Positions 53,007-61,773 of a DNA stretch of 64,000 nt are shown here, in pieces. Numbering within the stretch: the stretch's first letter is position 1; each line of letters starts with the position of its first letter. Source of the stretch: Sphingomonas sp. R-74633 (GTDB taxonomy: Bacteria; Pseudomonadota; Alphaproteobacteria; Sphingomonadales; Sphingomonadaceae); the NCBI RefSeq assembly GCF_013416555.1, contig NZ_JACCFG010000005.1:310001-374000 (forward strand), given 5' to 3'. A program made the position numbers and the translations under genes. The notes below the pieces were generated by a model. That model saw only the letters and a program-made list of their open reading frames with translations. It was not told where the DNA came from and did no database searches.

Positions 53007-54217
53007 CAGACTACTCCAGAGGCAGGCGCCGTCTCCCTAGCAGAGTCGCGGCGCTTCGCCAGCGGGTTGAGTCCGATCAGGGGCCGCAGCCAGCCGATCC
53101 GCCGGCCGACCAGATAGGTCGCGGCGCACACCGCGCCGGTGCCGCCGAGCAGCAGCGCGAAATCGGCGGGCGCGCTCAAATGCAGCGGCAGCGAATACCA
53201 GGCGATCAGCACGATCGCGGGGTGGTGGACGATGTAGAAGGGGAACACCGCCTCGGCGAGCGGCTTGCGCCATGGGTGGTCGCGATTCCAGTAACGCTCG
53301 GCGACATGGAACAGCGCTAGGATCATGCCCCAGGCCATGGCGGTGCGCGCCACCCGGTCGAGCGCCATCACGTCGTGCGGCGGCACCTGGGTGCCGGGAT
53401 AAGCCAGCTCGACCGCGACGATCACCGCGCCGGCCAGTGCCGCCATCGCCGCGCCGCCCTTCCAGCAACGCGCCACTGCGGGCCAGAGCTGCGGTGCGCC
53501 CGCGAGCGCGAAGCCGAACAGGAAGATCGGCACATATTGCGCATGCCCGCCCCAGTCGCGCAGCAATCCCTGGCGCTCGGGCGCGACGAACAGCAGCGCT
53601 AGCCGCGCCGCCGCCAGCACCAGCACAGGCGCCCAGAGCAGCCCGTGCCCCTTGCCCAGCCAGTCCGCCGCCGCGTCGATCGCACGCAGAAGCGCCTCAC
53701 GGCGGAGCGCCAACGCGCCGGCCAGCAGCAGCGTGTAAGCCGCGAGATAGGCGACGAACCACAGATGCTCCCAGCTCGGGAATTCGCGGCCCCAAAAGTC
53801 GCCCGCGCGCCAATAGTCGAGCGCCCAGAAATGGAGGTATCCGTGCGGATAGCCATTCTCCATCACCCGCACCCACATCTCGAGCGGTACGAACACCGCC
53901 ATGCCAAAGGCGAGCGGCACCAGCAGGCGCAGCGCGCGGCTACGGGCGAAATCGCCTGGGTTCCGGTCGTAGAGCTTGCGCGAGGCATAGCCGGAGACGG
54001 CGAACAGCAAGGGCAGCCGCCACGGCGTCAGCAGCGCCATTGGCGGGATCAGCCACTGGAAGGCATAGCCCGTCTTGATCACCCAGTCCCAGGGCGAGAA
54101 GGCCATTGCGATATGGTAGAGGATCAGCAGCGCGAATGCGGCGATGCGAAGCCAGTCCATGCCGTAATGGCGCTGGCTGGGGAGCGGCGCGGCAGCGTGG
54201 ATCGGGTCTTGCTGCAA
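53006..54217 (-). CDS. Acyltransferase-3-family membrane protein
   Basis: 403 residues with about ten transmembrane segments. RHYGMDWLRIAAFALLILYHI is the acyltransferase-3 opening with its catalytic His in the first helix. PLLFAVSGY and EHLWFVAYLAAYTLLL are typical. It O-acetylates or succinylates a surface glycan, the target being unknown. TTG 54217 is the only plausible start with GAGG upstream. Confidence 0.88.
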   Translation of the reverse strand: MQQDPIHAAAPLPSQRHYGMDWLRIAAFALLILYHIAMAFSPWDWVIKTGYAFQWLIPPMALLTPWRLPLLFAVSGYASRKLYDRNPGDFARSRALRLLVPLAFGMAVFVPLEMWVRVMENGYPHGYLHFWALDYWRAGDFWGREFPSWEHLWFVAYLAAYTLLLAGALALRREALLRAIDAAADWLGKGHGLLWAPVLVLAAARLALLFVAPERQGLLRDWGGHAQYVPIFLFGFALAGAPQLWPAVARCWKGGAAMAALAGAVIVAVELAYPGTQVPPHDVMALDRVARTAMAWGMILALFHVAERYWNRDHPWRKPLAEAVFPFYIVHHPAIVLIAWYSLPLHLSAPADFALLLGGTGAVCAATYLVGRRIGWLRPLIGLNPLAKRRDSARETAPASGVV

Positions 54218-54350
54218 CGCAGGCCTCGGGTTCGGGAACAGCCTGCCGGGTTAACCCCGGTTGCTTAGCATCGCGTAAAGCCGGCCCCCCGCATTTCTGC
54301 ATGGAAACTCCATTTTCTCGCGGCTGGCCCCCCGCGGACAAAGTGCCTAT

Positions 54351-55484
54351 ATGGCGGCCATGTCCGTACGTCCCTGGCGCGATATCGTCCGGCGGCCCAG
54401 CCGTCAGATCATGGTGGGTAACGTCCCCGTTGGCGGCGATGCGCCGGTGACGGTGCAGACGATGACCAACACCCCGACCTCCGATCCCCGCGCGACGATC
54501 GACCAGATCCGCCGCTGCGAGGATGCGGGCGTCGACATCATCCGCGTCTCCTGTCCGGACGTCGAATCGACTGCGGCGCTCAAGCAGATCGTCCGCGCTG
54601 CCCGCGTGCCGATCGTCGCCGACATCCATTTCCACTATAAACGTGCTTTGGAAGCGGCCGACGCCGGCGCTGCGTGCCTGCGCATCAATCCGGGCAATAT
54701 CGGCTCGGCCGAGCGCGTGAATGAAGTGGTCAACGCCGCAAAGGCGAATGGCTGCGCGATCCGCATCGGCGTCAATGCCGGCAGCCTCGAAAAGGATCTG
54801 CTCGAGAAATATGGCGAGCCGTGCCCCGAGGCGCTGGTCGAGTCCGCGCTCGACCATATCAAGCTGCTCCAGGACCGCGACTTCCACGAGTTCAAGGTCG
54901 CAGTGAAGGCCAGCGACCTGTTCCTCGCGGTCGCCGCCTATCAGCAGCTCGCCGATCAGGTCGATTGCCCGCTGCACCTCGGCATCACCGAAGCCGGTGG
55001 GTTTGTCGGCGGCACGGTGAAGAGCGCGATCGGGATCGGCTCCTTGCTCTGGTACGGCATCGGCGACACGATCCGCGTCTCGCTCTCGGCCGAGCCCGAG
55101 GAAGAGGTCCGCGTCGGCTTCGAGATCCTCAAGGCGCTCGGCATCCGCAACAGGGGTGTCCGCGTCGTCAGCTGCCCCAGCTGCGCCCGCCAGGGCTTCG
55201 ACGTGATCCGCACCGTCCAGGCGCTTGAGGATCGGCTCCAGCACATCCGCACGCCGCTCTCGCTCTCGGTGCTCGGCTGCGTCGTCAACGGCCCCGGCGA
55301 AGCGCGCGAGACCGATATCGGCCTCACCGGCGGCGGCAACGGCAAGCACATGGTCTATCTGTCGGGCGTCACCGATCACACGGTCAACGATGCCGACATG
55401 CTCGATCACATCGTCAAGCTGGTCGAGGCCAAGGCGGCGGAGCTCAAAGCGGCGAGCGAGGCCGCCGCGCAGGCGGCCGAATAA
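54351..55484 (+). CDS. ispG: 4-hydroxy-3-methylbut-2-enyl diphosphate synthase
   Basis: 377 residues. It makes HMBPP in the MEP isoprenoid pathway. The TIM barrel has [20 protein letters not shown] and [14 protein letters not shown]. The 4Fe-4S ligands are in [11 protein letters not shown] and [11 protein letters not shown]. The Ala-rich C-terminus is longer than in E. coli. ATG 54360 is an alternative start without extra support. Confidence 0.97.
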   Translation: MAAMSVRPWRDIVRRPSRQIMVGNVPVGGDAPVTVQTMTNTPTSDPRATIDQIRRCEDAGVDIIRVSCPDVESTAALKQIVRAARVPIVADIHFHYKRALEAADAGAACLRINPGNIGSAERVNEVVNAAKANGCAIRIGVNAGSLEKDLLEKYGEPCPEALVESALDHIKLLQDRDFHEFKVAVKASDLFLAVAAYQQLADQVDCPLHLGITEAGGFVGGTVKSAIGIGSLLWYGIGDTIRVSLSAEPEEEVRVGFEILKALGIRNRGVRVVSCPSCARQGFDVIRTVQALEDRLQHIRTPLSLSVLGCVVNGPGEARETDIGLTGGGNGKHMVYLSGVTDHTVNDADMLDHIVKLVEAKAAELKAASEAAAQAAE

Positions 55485-55487
55485 GGC

Positions 55488-55748
55488 ATGACCAAGCCGC
55501 CGGTCGAGAAGCGCAAGGCGGTAGCGACCGGCGCATCGGCGGCGGGCGCCTCGGCAGTGGGTGCGCTCGCACTTAGTGCCGCGATGATCGGCGGATTTGC
55601 GCTGGGTGCGGTCGCGGTGGGTGCAGTCGCGATCGGACGGCTGCGCATCGGCCGGGCGCGGATCGGCAAGCTCAGGATCGATGAACTCGAGGTCGGCCGG
55701 CTGGTCCAGCTCGACGATATTCCAAAGACAGACCCTCGCGAATCGTGA
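55488..55748 (+). CDS. Pentad-repeat small protein
   Basis: 86 residues. Residues about 35-75 repeat every five residues with Gly (GAVAVGAVAIGRLRIGRARI continuing GKLRIDELEVG), a pattern that suggests a short beta-helix. The first part is Ala/Gly-rich and hydrophobic enough for a membrane stretch. It starts 3 bases after ispG, so it is probably cotranscribed. Function unknown. Confidence 0.7.
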   Translation: MTKPPVEKRKAVATGASAAGASAVGALALSAAMIGGFALGAVAVGAVAIGRLRIGRARIGKLRIDELEVGRLVQLDDIPKTDPRES

Positions 55749-55779
55749 CGTCGCGCCGGCGCGCGGCTATGCGCCGCTG

Positions 55780-56676
55780 ATGCGCAACTCGGTTCTCGCT
55801 GCCCTGCTCGCCGCCTGTGCCGGCATCGCGCTCTATTCGGTGATGGACGCGGTGATGAAGCATATCAGCCTCGTCACCGGCGCCTATGTCGCGCTGTTCT
55901 GGCGGCTGGCGGCAGGCGCGACGATCATGACGCCGCTCTTTGCGTTCACCGGCCCGCGCCTGCCCGACGCCCGCGTGCTGAAGATCCACGCGATCCGCAG
56001 CGTCGTGATCGCAGTGATGGCGATCGCCTTTTTCTGGGGCATCGTCCGCGTGCCCCTGGCCGAGGCGATCGCGCTCACCTTCATCGCCCCGCTGATCGCG
56101 CTCGCGCTCGCCGCGATCTTCCTGAAGGAGAAGATCGGCGCCCGCTCGATCCTCGGCTCGCTGCTTGGACTGGTCGGCGTGGGGATCATCCTCGCCGGAC
56201 AGCTCGGCGCGCCGCACCGCCCCGATGCGGCGCTCGGCATGGTCGCGGTGCTGGTCTCGGCGGTATTCTACGCAGTCAACCTCGTCATCGCGCGCCACCA
56301 GGCACAGCACGCCAAGCCGATCGAGATCGCCTTCTTCCAGAACTGGTTCATCCTCGGGCTGTTCGCGCTGCCCGCACCCTGGCTGCTCGAGGTGCCGGCG
56401 CCGGGCCAATGGGGGCTGGTCGTGCTTGCCGCGAGCCTCGCCATCGTCTCGCTGCTGCTGCTCTCCTGGGCCTATGCCCGGGCCGAAGCGCAGGTGCTGC
56501 TCACCGTCGAATATACCGCCTTTATCTGGGCAGCGATCATGGGCTGGCTATTCTTCCGCGAGCCGCTGACCGCGGTGACCGTCGCCGGCACCTTGCTGAT
56601 CGTCGCCGGATGCTGGATGGCGGCGCGGGGCCAGCCGGGTCAGGCTGCCCCCGAAGTGGAGCCTGCATTGTCATGA
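55780..56676 (+). CDS. EamA/DMT-family transporter
   Basis: 298 residues with ten hydrophobic helices in two EamA halves (MDAVMKHISLVTGAYVALFWR ends and FYAVNLVIARHQAQH). The substrate is unknown; members carry amino acids, sugars or metabolites. ATG 55780 is chosen because the family starts here, although no clear ribosome site is seen. The stop overlaps the GNAT gene's start in ATGA. Confidence 0.88.
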   Translation: MRNSVLAALLAACAGIALYSVMDAVMKHISLVTGAYVALFWRLAAGATIMTPLFAFTGPRLPDARVLKIHAIRSVVIAVMAIAFFWGIVRVPLAEAIALTFIAPLIALALAAIFLKEKIGARSILGSLLGLVGVGIILAGQLGAPHRPDAALGMVAVLVSAVFYAVNLVIARHQAQHAKPIEIAFFQNWFILGLFALPAPWLLEVPAPGQWGLVVLAASLAIVSLLLLSWAYARAEAQVLLTVEYTAFIWAAIMGWLFFREPLTAVTVAGTLLIVAGCWMAARGQPGQAAPEVEPALS

Positions 56677-57152
56677 TCGCCATCCGTCCCGCCACGCCCA
56701 ACGACGTCGCGCTGATCCTCGACCTCGTCCGCGAGCTCGCCATTTACGAGCGCGAGCCCGATGCAGTCACCGCGACGGAGCCGATGCTGACCAAAGCGCT
56801 GTTCGGCGACCGTCCGTTCGCCGAGGCAGTGATCGCCGAGGCCGATGGCGCCCCGGTCGGCTTCGCGCTGTTCTTCTTCAACTTCTCGACCTGGACCGGC
56901 AAGCCGAGCCTCTATCTCGAGGATCTGTTCGTCCGCGAGACCGCGCGCGGCAAGGGCGCCGGCAAGGCGCTGCTCCAGCACCTCGCCGGCGTCGCGCTCG
57001 ACCGTGACTGCGGCCGCTTCGAATGGTCGGTGCTCGACTGGAACACCCCGGCGATCGATTTCTACCGGGCGATGGGCGCGCAGCCGATGGACGAGTGGAC
57101 GATCCAGCGCGTCAGCGGCGACGCGCTTGTCGCGCTGGCCGGGCGCGGCTGA
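56673..57152 (+). CDS. GNAT-family N-acetyltransferase, SSAT-like
   Basis: 159 residues. YLEDLFVRETARGKGAGKALL is the acetyl-CoA loop, and WSVLDWNTPAIDFYRAMGAQ is typical of spermidine/spermine or thialysine acetyltransferases. The acceptor is not established. It overlaps both neighbours (ATGA, TGATG). Confidence 0.9.
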   Translation: MIAIRPATPNDVALILDLVRELAIYEREPDAVTATEPMLTKALFGDRPFAEAVIAEADGAPVGFALFFFNFSTWTGKPSLYLEDLFVRETARGKGAGKALLQHLAGVALDRDCGRFEWSVLDWNTPAIDFYRAMGAQPMDEWTIQRVSGDALVALAGRG

Positions 57153-57469
57153 TGGCCTGGGTCCTGCTCGTGCTGGGTGGCCTGTTCGAGGTCGGGTTCA
57201 CCACCTGCCTGCGTTATGCCGACGGCTTCCGCAACATTCCCTGGACGCTCGGCTTCCTTGCCTCGGTCACGCTATCGATGGTGCTGCTCGAAATCGCGTC
57301 GCGCTCGATTCCGATGGGCACCGCCTATGCCGTCTGGACCGGCATCGGCGCGCTTGGCACCGTGATCATCGGGATGATCTGGTTTGGCGAGCCGTTCACG
57401 ATCCTTCGCTCGCTGATGATCCTCGGCGTCGTCGCCTGCATCGCCGGCCTGAAGCTGACCGCGCACTGA
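57152..57469 (+). CDS. sugE: SMR-family guanidinium exporter (SugE/Gdx)
   Basis: 105 residues with four helices. VLLVLGGLFEVGFTTCLRYAD carries the essential Glu of the small multidrug resistance fold, in the sequence context of the guanidinium exporter (Gdx) subgroup. No guanidine riboswitch is seen upstream, since it begins inside the previous gene's end. Confidence 0.88.
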   Translation: MAWVLLVLGGLFEVGFTTCLRYADGFRNIPWTLGFLASVTLSMVLLEIASRSIPMGTAYAVWTGIGALGTVIIGMIWFGEPFTILRSLMILGVVACIAGLKLTAH

Positions 57470-57828
57470 TGGCGGTAGACGAGGGCCTGGTCGCTTGGGT
57501 CACCGAGGCGATGGAGCCGCTCGGCACCGTGACGATGCGCCGCATGATGGGCGGCGCGGTGCTCTATCTCGACGGCAGCGTCTTCGCGCTCGTCCATGAC
57601 GGCGAGCTGTGGATCAAGGCCGATGCCGAGAGCAATACGATCTGGGACGATGCCGGCCACCGCGACCGGTTCACCGTGTCGTTCAAGGACGGCACCGTCG
57701 ATCAGATGAACTATCGCCGCGCGCCCAGCGACGCCTATGACGATGCCGATGCGCTGCGCGAATGGGCTGGCCTTGGCGTCGCCGCCGGGCTGCGGGCACC
57801 CAAGAAGAAGCCGAAGAAGAAGGCCTAG
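57469..57828 (+). CDS. TfoX N-terminal-domain protein
   Basis: 119 residues. TMRRMMGGAVLYLDGSVFALV and GELWIKADAESN match the TfoX/Sxy N-terminal domain. The competence-specific C-terminal domain is absent and replaced by a Lys-rich tail (PKKKPKKKA). The start overlaps sugE's stop, and its stop shares CTAG with the convergent DUF1345 gene. Confidence 0.88.
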   Translation: MAVDEGLVAWVTEAMEPLGTVTMRRMMGGAVLYLDGSVFALVHDGELWIKADAESNTIWDDAGHRDRFTVSFKDGTVDQMNYRRAPSDAYDDADALREWAGLGVAAGLRAPKKKPKKKA

Positions 57829-58478
57829 CCCCCCAGCACGTTGATCGTGAACGCCAATATGCCCAGGTTGAACACGAACGCCGCCAGGCAATGCCCCGTC
57901 ACGACGCGGCGCATCCGGCGCTCGTTGATCGTCACGTCGCTGGTCTGGAAGGTCATGCCCAGGCAGATCGCGAAATAGAGGAAGTCCCAGTAATCGGGCT
58001 CGCGCGTGTCGGGGAATTGCAGCCCACCGGTATCGCCGCCGCCACGCTTCTCGATGTAATAGAGATGCGCATAGTGCAGCGCGTAGATCACATTGCTGAA
58101 TACCCAGCTCAGCATCAGCGTGCCCACGATCACCGGCGGCGCCCAGGGATGGTTCTTGGCGTTGCTCATCAGCTCGCTCGCGATCGAGGCGAACACCGCA
58201 ACGCCCACCATCACCGTGATCAGCAGCAGCATCGCGCGGTTGCCGTCGTTGCGGCAGGCGCTCTCGCGCATGTTGCGGGCGCGGTGATGGAGCAGGGGGC
58301 TCAGCACGAGCAGGAAGATAATCGCGCCGGTATCGAACGCGGCCATGATGCCGATGCGCAGCCCGAGCAGCGGTATCGCATACCAGGCGGTGGCGGCGGT
58401 GACGGCAAGGAACAGCAGGAAGCGTGGCGGCGCGATGATGTTGCCGACGCTGCGGATGCGCTGATGCTTGTGGTTCAT
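57825..58478 (-). CDS. DUF1345 membrane protein
   Basis: 217 residues with about five hydrophobic helices. AFDTGAIIFLLVLSPLLHHR, VFSNVIYALHYAHLYYIEK and DFLYFAICLGMTFQTSDV are the DUF1345 signature. Function unknown. The ATG overlaps the upstream gene's stop in ATGA; TTG 58493 is an alternative. Confidence 0.88.
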   Translation of the reverse strand: MNHKHQRIRSVGNIIAPPRFLLFLAVTAATAWYAIPLLGLRIGIMAAFDTGAIIFLLVLSPLLHHRARNMRESACRNDGNRAMLLLITVMVGVAVFASIASELMSNAKNHPWAPPVIVGTLMLSWVFSNVIYALHYAHLYYIEKRGGGDTGGLQFPDTREPDYWDFLYFAICLGMTFQTSDVTINERRMRRVVTGHCLAAFVFNLGILAFTINVLGG

Positions 58479-59149
58479 GTGCGGCGGATCCAACGAGGAT
58501 TGATCGATCCGATGGCGGCGAGCGCGAGCAGTGCCATCCAGGCAAAGCGATGGCCCAGCATCATCGCCGGATCATGCGGGTTGGCGAACAGGAACCAGAG
58601 CGAGGCCAGCCCGCCGGCCGCCAGCGGCACCGCGGCGATCTTGCTCAACACGGCGCCACGCCAGGCAAGTGCCGCGAGCAGCAGCGAGCCGAGGCCGAGC
58701 AGTGCGAACTTGATGCGCACCGCCAGGAACAGCGCGCCGAACAGGTCAGGCGGACTCTGCCAGTGCGGTACCAGCTGGAAAAGGATCAGCCCCTCGGCCT
58801 GGTCGAGCAAAGCCGCGACCAGCAGCACTGCGATCGCCGCCAGCGAGAGCCGGCGCGCATCGTGGCGCAGCCCATGCGCGCCGAGTGCGAGGAAGGCGGC
58901 ATAGGCGGGGATGAACGCCAGTGCGTCCCACCAGCTTGCGCGGATCTGCGCAGCCTGGAAGGCGCCGGAGCAGGAGGGCGGGCCGAACAGTTCGGCAAGC
59001 GCGGCGGGGCTGCGCACCAGCTCGAGTGCGATGATCGGCCCCGCGCCGTGGGTCGGGCCGCACGGCGCGACGGGCGGAAAGCCCGTCGACGCGGCCAGCG
59101 TCGCCAGCCCGGCACCTGCACACAGACGCCAGGCCAGCGCGCGGTTCAG
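58475..59149 (-). CDS. Multi-helix membrane protein, probable CTG start
   Basis: 224 residues from CTG 59149, which overlaps the ppa stop in CTGA. About six hydrophobic segments are present (WRLCAGAGLATLAASTGFPP, LSLAAIAVLLVAALL, FALLGLGSLLLAALAW). ATG or GTG starts in frame lie only far inside ppa (GTG 59248), which would force a 100-base overlap. No named family. The stop overlaps DUF1345's start. Confidence 0.65.
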   Translation of the reverse strand: MNRALAWRLCAGAGLATLAASTGFPPVAPCGPTHGAGPIIALELVRSPAALAELFGPPSCSGAFQAAQIRASWWDALAFIPAYAAFLALGAHGLRHDARRLSLAAIAVLLVAALLDQAEGLILFQLVPHWQSPPDLFGALFLAVRIKFALLGLGSLLLAALAWRGAVLSKIAAVPLAAGGLASLWFLFANPHDPAMMLGHRFAWMALLALAAIGSINPRWIRRT

Positions 59150-59694
59150 GCGGCCTCGGCCTCCTTGGCCTTCTTTGCGGCGTCGATCGCTTCGAGCACG
59201 ATCTTCTTCGCTTCCTCGGCATCGCCCCACTGGCCGATGCGCACCCACTTCTCGGACTCGAGGTCCTTATAGTGCTTGAAGAAGTGCTCGATCTGCTGGA
59301 GCACGATCGAGGGCAGGTCCTGCCGCTCGCCGATGTCCGAATAGTACGGGAAGGTGCTGTCCACGGGCACGCAGATCAGTTTCTCGTCGCCGCCGGCCTC
59401 GTCTTCGAGCTTGAGCACGCCGATCGGGCGGGCACGCACGACGCAGCCGGGCACGAAGGGCGAGCGCGCGATGACAAGCGCATCGAGCGGATCGCCGTCC
59501 GGCGAAAGCGTGTGCGGCACGAAGCCGTAATTCGCCGGGTAGCGCATCGGCGTGTGCAGAATGCGATCGACGAACAGCGCGCCGCTCGCCTTGTCGAACT
59601 CATACTTCACCGGCTCGCCGCCGACGGGAACCTCGATGATCACATTGAGGCTGTTCGGCGGATCATCACCCACCGGAATCAAATCGATACGCAC
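59146..59694 (-). CDS. ppa: Inorganic pyrophosphatase
   Basis: 182 residues, soluble family I. GEPVKYEFDKASGALFVDRIL, YGFVPHT, and GDPLDALVIA hold the metal-binding acidic residues. It removes pyrophosphate from biosynthesis. It heads a minus-strand operon with two membrane-protein genes coupled to it. Confidence 0.98.
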   Translation of the reverse strand: MRIDLIPVGDDPPNSLNVIIEVPVGGEPVKYEFDKASGALFVDRILHTPMRYPANYGFVPHTLSPDGDPLDALVIARSPFVPGCVVRARPIGVLKLEDEAGGDEKLICVPVDSTFPYYSDIGERQDLPSIVLQQIEHFFKHYKDLESEKWVRIGQWGDAEEAKKIVLEAIDAAKKAKEAEAA

Positions 59695-59736
59695 GCTATG
59701 TTTTCCTTAGCTGGGCGGTTTGGCGCCCCTCCGCCG

Positions 59737-61674
59737 TCATTTCGGCTGGAGGAGTTTATCCAGGCCAGCCTCTCCTTCGCTTATTTTTTCGAGGTGCGGA
59801 TAGCGCAGGCCATCATGATAGTCGATGGCCACGTCGCGATAGCGCGAACCACGCTTCACGGTGAGCTTGATCGGCTCCTTGGCGCCCTTTGCGGCCTTCA
59901 CCGCGTCGCGCAGCTTGTCGGCCGTGAACACCTGGCCATTCACCGCGACGATCTCGTCGGCGAGCGTCAGCCCCGCATCGAATGCCGGGCTGCCCCACAT
60001 CACACCGGAAATGCCCTTGGTGCCGATCGAAAGCCCCAGCGAATAGGACAGGTCGATCCCGCCACCGCCGCGCATCGTGCTCTTGTTGGGCACGTCGGTA
60101 TAGACCAGCTTGTAGCCGCCGCGCTCGAAGCCCTTGAGCGGGGCGCGGTCCGAAACCTGGTTCACTCGCTCGTCGAGGAACTTGTGCCAGTCGTACGGCA
60201 CGACCTGGTTGAGCGTCGCGACCACATCGTCGAACGTGTAGGTCACTTCGCCATAATCGCCGTCGCGGCCGCCGAAGAAGATGCGGGCGAAATCGTCGAT
60301 CGACTTGGTGCCGCCGGACTTTTCGCGGATCACCGAATCGGCGTCCATCCAGATCAGCAGGCCTTCGTTGTAGTAATCTTCCGAGCGCTCCCAGCTCACC
60401 CAGCCCTTGGGCGCGCGCGGGCTGATCACCGGATCATTGGTCGTGTCGCCCATCGGGCGCCAGGTGCGGCCCTGGCGATTGTCGAGGCTCGCGGCGATGC
60501 CGGCATAGGCTTCCAGCGTGTCGGCCTTGCTCACCAGGCCCGATCGCGCCTGGAGGACATAGCCCCAGAACTGGGTCTGGCCCTCATAGACCCACAGCAG
60601 CGAGCCGCGCATCGGCTGGCGAAAATCGGCGGTCCACAGGTCCGCGCCGCGGCGGAACTTGCCGTCCCAGCTATGCGTGTATTCGTGCGGCAGAAGGTTG
60701 CGGCTGGTGACCTTCTCGTCCCACTTGGTGAAGAAGCCCAGGCCCGTGCCGTCCTCGGAGCTGCGATGATGCTCCACGCCGATCCCGCCCAGCTCGTCGC
60801 TGATCGAGAACAGGAAGCGGTAATGGTCGTAATGCTCGACGCCGAAGGTCTTCACCGCCTGGTCGACCAGGTTCTTGAGCTTCTGGACCTGGTCCGGCGT
60901 CGCGGCCAGTTCCTCGGGCGTGTCTGCATAGGTCTCGACCGAGACGCGGTCGGTCAGCTTGATCTGGCGGTAATGGCGGCCGGCAAGCACCGGCGAGTCC
61001 ATCAGCACGTCATAGTTGGTCTTGTCATAGGTGTAGACGTTGCCGCTCACCTTGGCGTCCACCGCCGAGGATGCCGTCCAGCCGTCGGGATAGGTCACCT
61101 TGGCCTGGATCGGGATGCGGCGGGTATAATAGCCGGCCGGATAGAGGCTGAGCGAGAAGAACTGCACGCTCGCCAGGTTCGGCGTCATCACAATGCGCCC
61201 CTGGTCGCCCACGGTCGCCGAGACGAAGTTGAAGCTCACATCGAGCTTCTTCGCGCCCGCCGGCACATCGATATGGAAGGCGAACACGTCGACCGGGTCG
61301 CGCTTCCACGGGATCACCTTGCCGTTCGCCTTGATGACGAGGCCGCCCAGCTTCTCGATCTCGCCACGCGGGCCGTGCTTGCCGGGGATCCACTTCGGAT
61401 AGAGCAGCACCATGTGCCCGCTCTTCGCGACGGGGATCGTCTCCTTCACGTTGAAGATGCCGCGCCCGGTGTCGGTCGCATCGATGTCGAGCGTCAGCGT
61501 GCCCGGATAGGGGATGTCGCGCGCGTCGGGGATCGTGTTGGTATAGGGCGCGGTCTGCGCCGGCGCGGAGTTTTGGGCCAGCGCGGGGGCGGAAACGGAA
61601 GCGAGCAGGGCAGCTGCGGCAAGCGCACGGATCATGTTGGGGAGCGACCTCTCTTCTTGGAGTCGTTGGGTCAT
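59737..61674 (-). CDS. Secreted M61-family glycyl aminopeptidase with PDZ domain
   Basis: 645 residues from ATG 61674 (GGAGGG upstream). The signal peptide follows an unusual 13-residue lead before MIRALAAA, and ends PALAQ. The zinc motif is HEYTH near residue 330 with Glu in VYEGQTQFWG. A PDZ domain near the end has SPAFDAGLTLADEIVAVNG. It trims peptides in the periplasm. MIR at 61635 is an alternative start. Confidence 0.93.
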   Translation of the reverse strand: MTQRLQEERSLPNMIRALAAAALLASVSAPALAQNSAPAQTAPYTNTIPDARDIPYPGTLTLDIDATDTGRGIFNVKETIPVAKSGHMVLLYPKWIPGKHGPRGEIEKLGGLVIKANGKVIPWKRDPVDVFAFHIDVPAGAKKLDVSFNFVSATVGDQGRIVMTPNLASVQFFSLSLYPAGYYTRRIPIQAKVTYPDGWTASSAVDAKVSGNVYTYDKTNYDVLMDSPVLAGRHYRQIKLTDRVSVETYADTPEELAATPDQVQKLKNLVDQAVKTFGVEHYDHYRFLFSISDELGGIGVEHHRSSEDGTGLGFFTKWDEKVTSRNLLPHEYTHSWDGKFRRGADLWTADFRQPMRGSLLWVYEGQTQFWGYVLQARSGLVSKADTLEAYAGIAASLDNRQGRTWRPMGDTTNDPVISPRAPKGWVSWERSEDYYNEGLLIWMDADSVIREKSGGTKSIDDFARIFFGGRDGDYGEVTYTFDDVVATLNQVVPYDWHKFLDERVNQVSDRAPLKGFERGGYKLVYTDVPNKSTMRGGGGIDLSYSLGLSIGTKGISGVMWGSPAFDAGLTLADEIVAVNGQVFTADKLRDAVKAAKGAKEPIKLTVKRGSRYRDVAIDYHDGLRYPHLEKISEGEAGLDKLLQPK

Positions 61675-61773
61675 AGGACCCTCCGGGCAGGGGCGTAAAG
61701 GCCTGCACATGTGGCGGGTCCCTGGGGCAATCCTTCACGGGACGCTAACCATTGCGCGCTAGTCGTTTCCGCC

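Noticed and set aside
54218..54350. Possible regulatory RNA in the spacer before ispG
   Set aside because: The stretch is short, with only weak pairing and no conserved motif that I can recognise.
57152..57469. A guanidine riboswitch expected before a Gdx-type exporter
   Set aside because: The start codon overlaps the preceding stop and there is no leader to hold a riboswitch.
59272..61698. An 808-codon frame antisense to the M61 peptidase
   Set aside because: The opposite strand has HEYTH and PDZ motifs; this frame has none.
61675..61773. Possible tRNA or small RNA in the spacer between the M61 and methyltransferase genes
   Set aside because: No cloverleaf, no TTCGA arm and no terminator can be seen.
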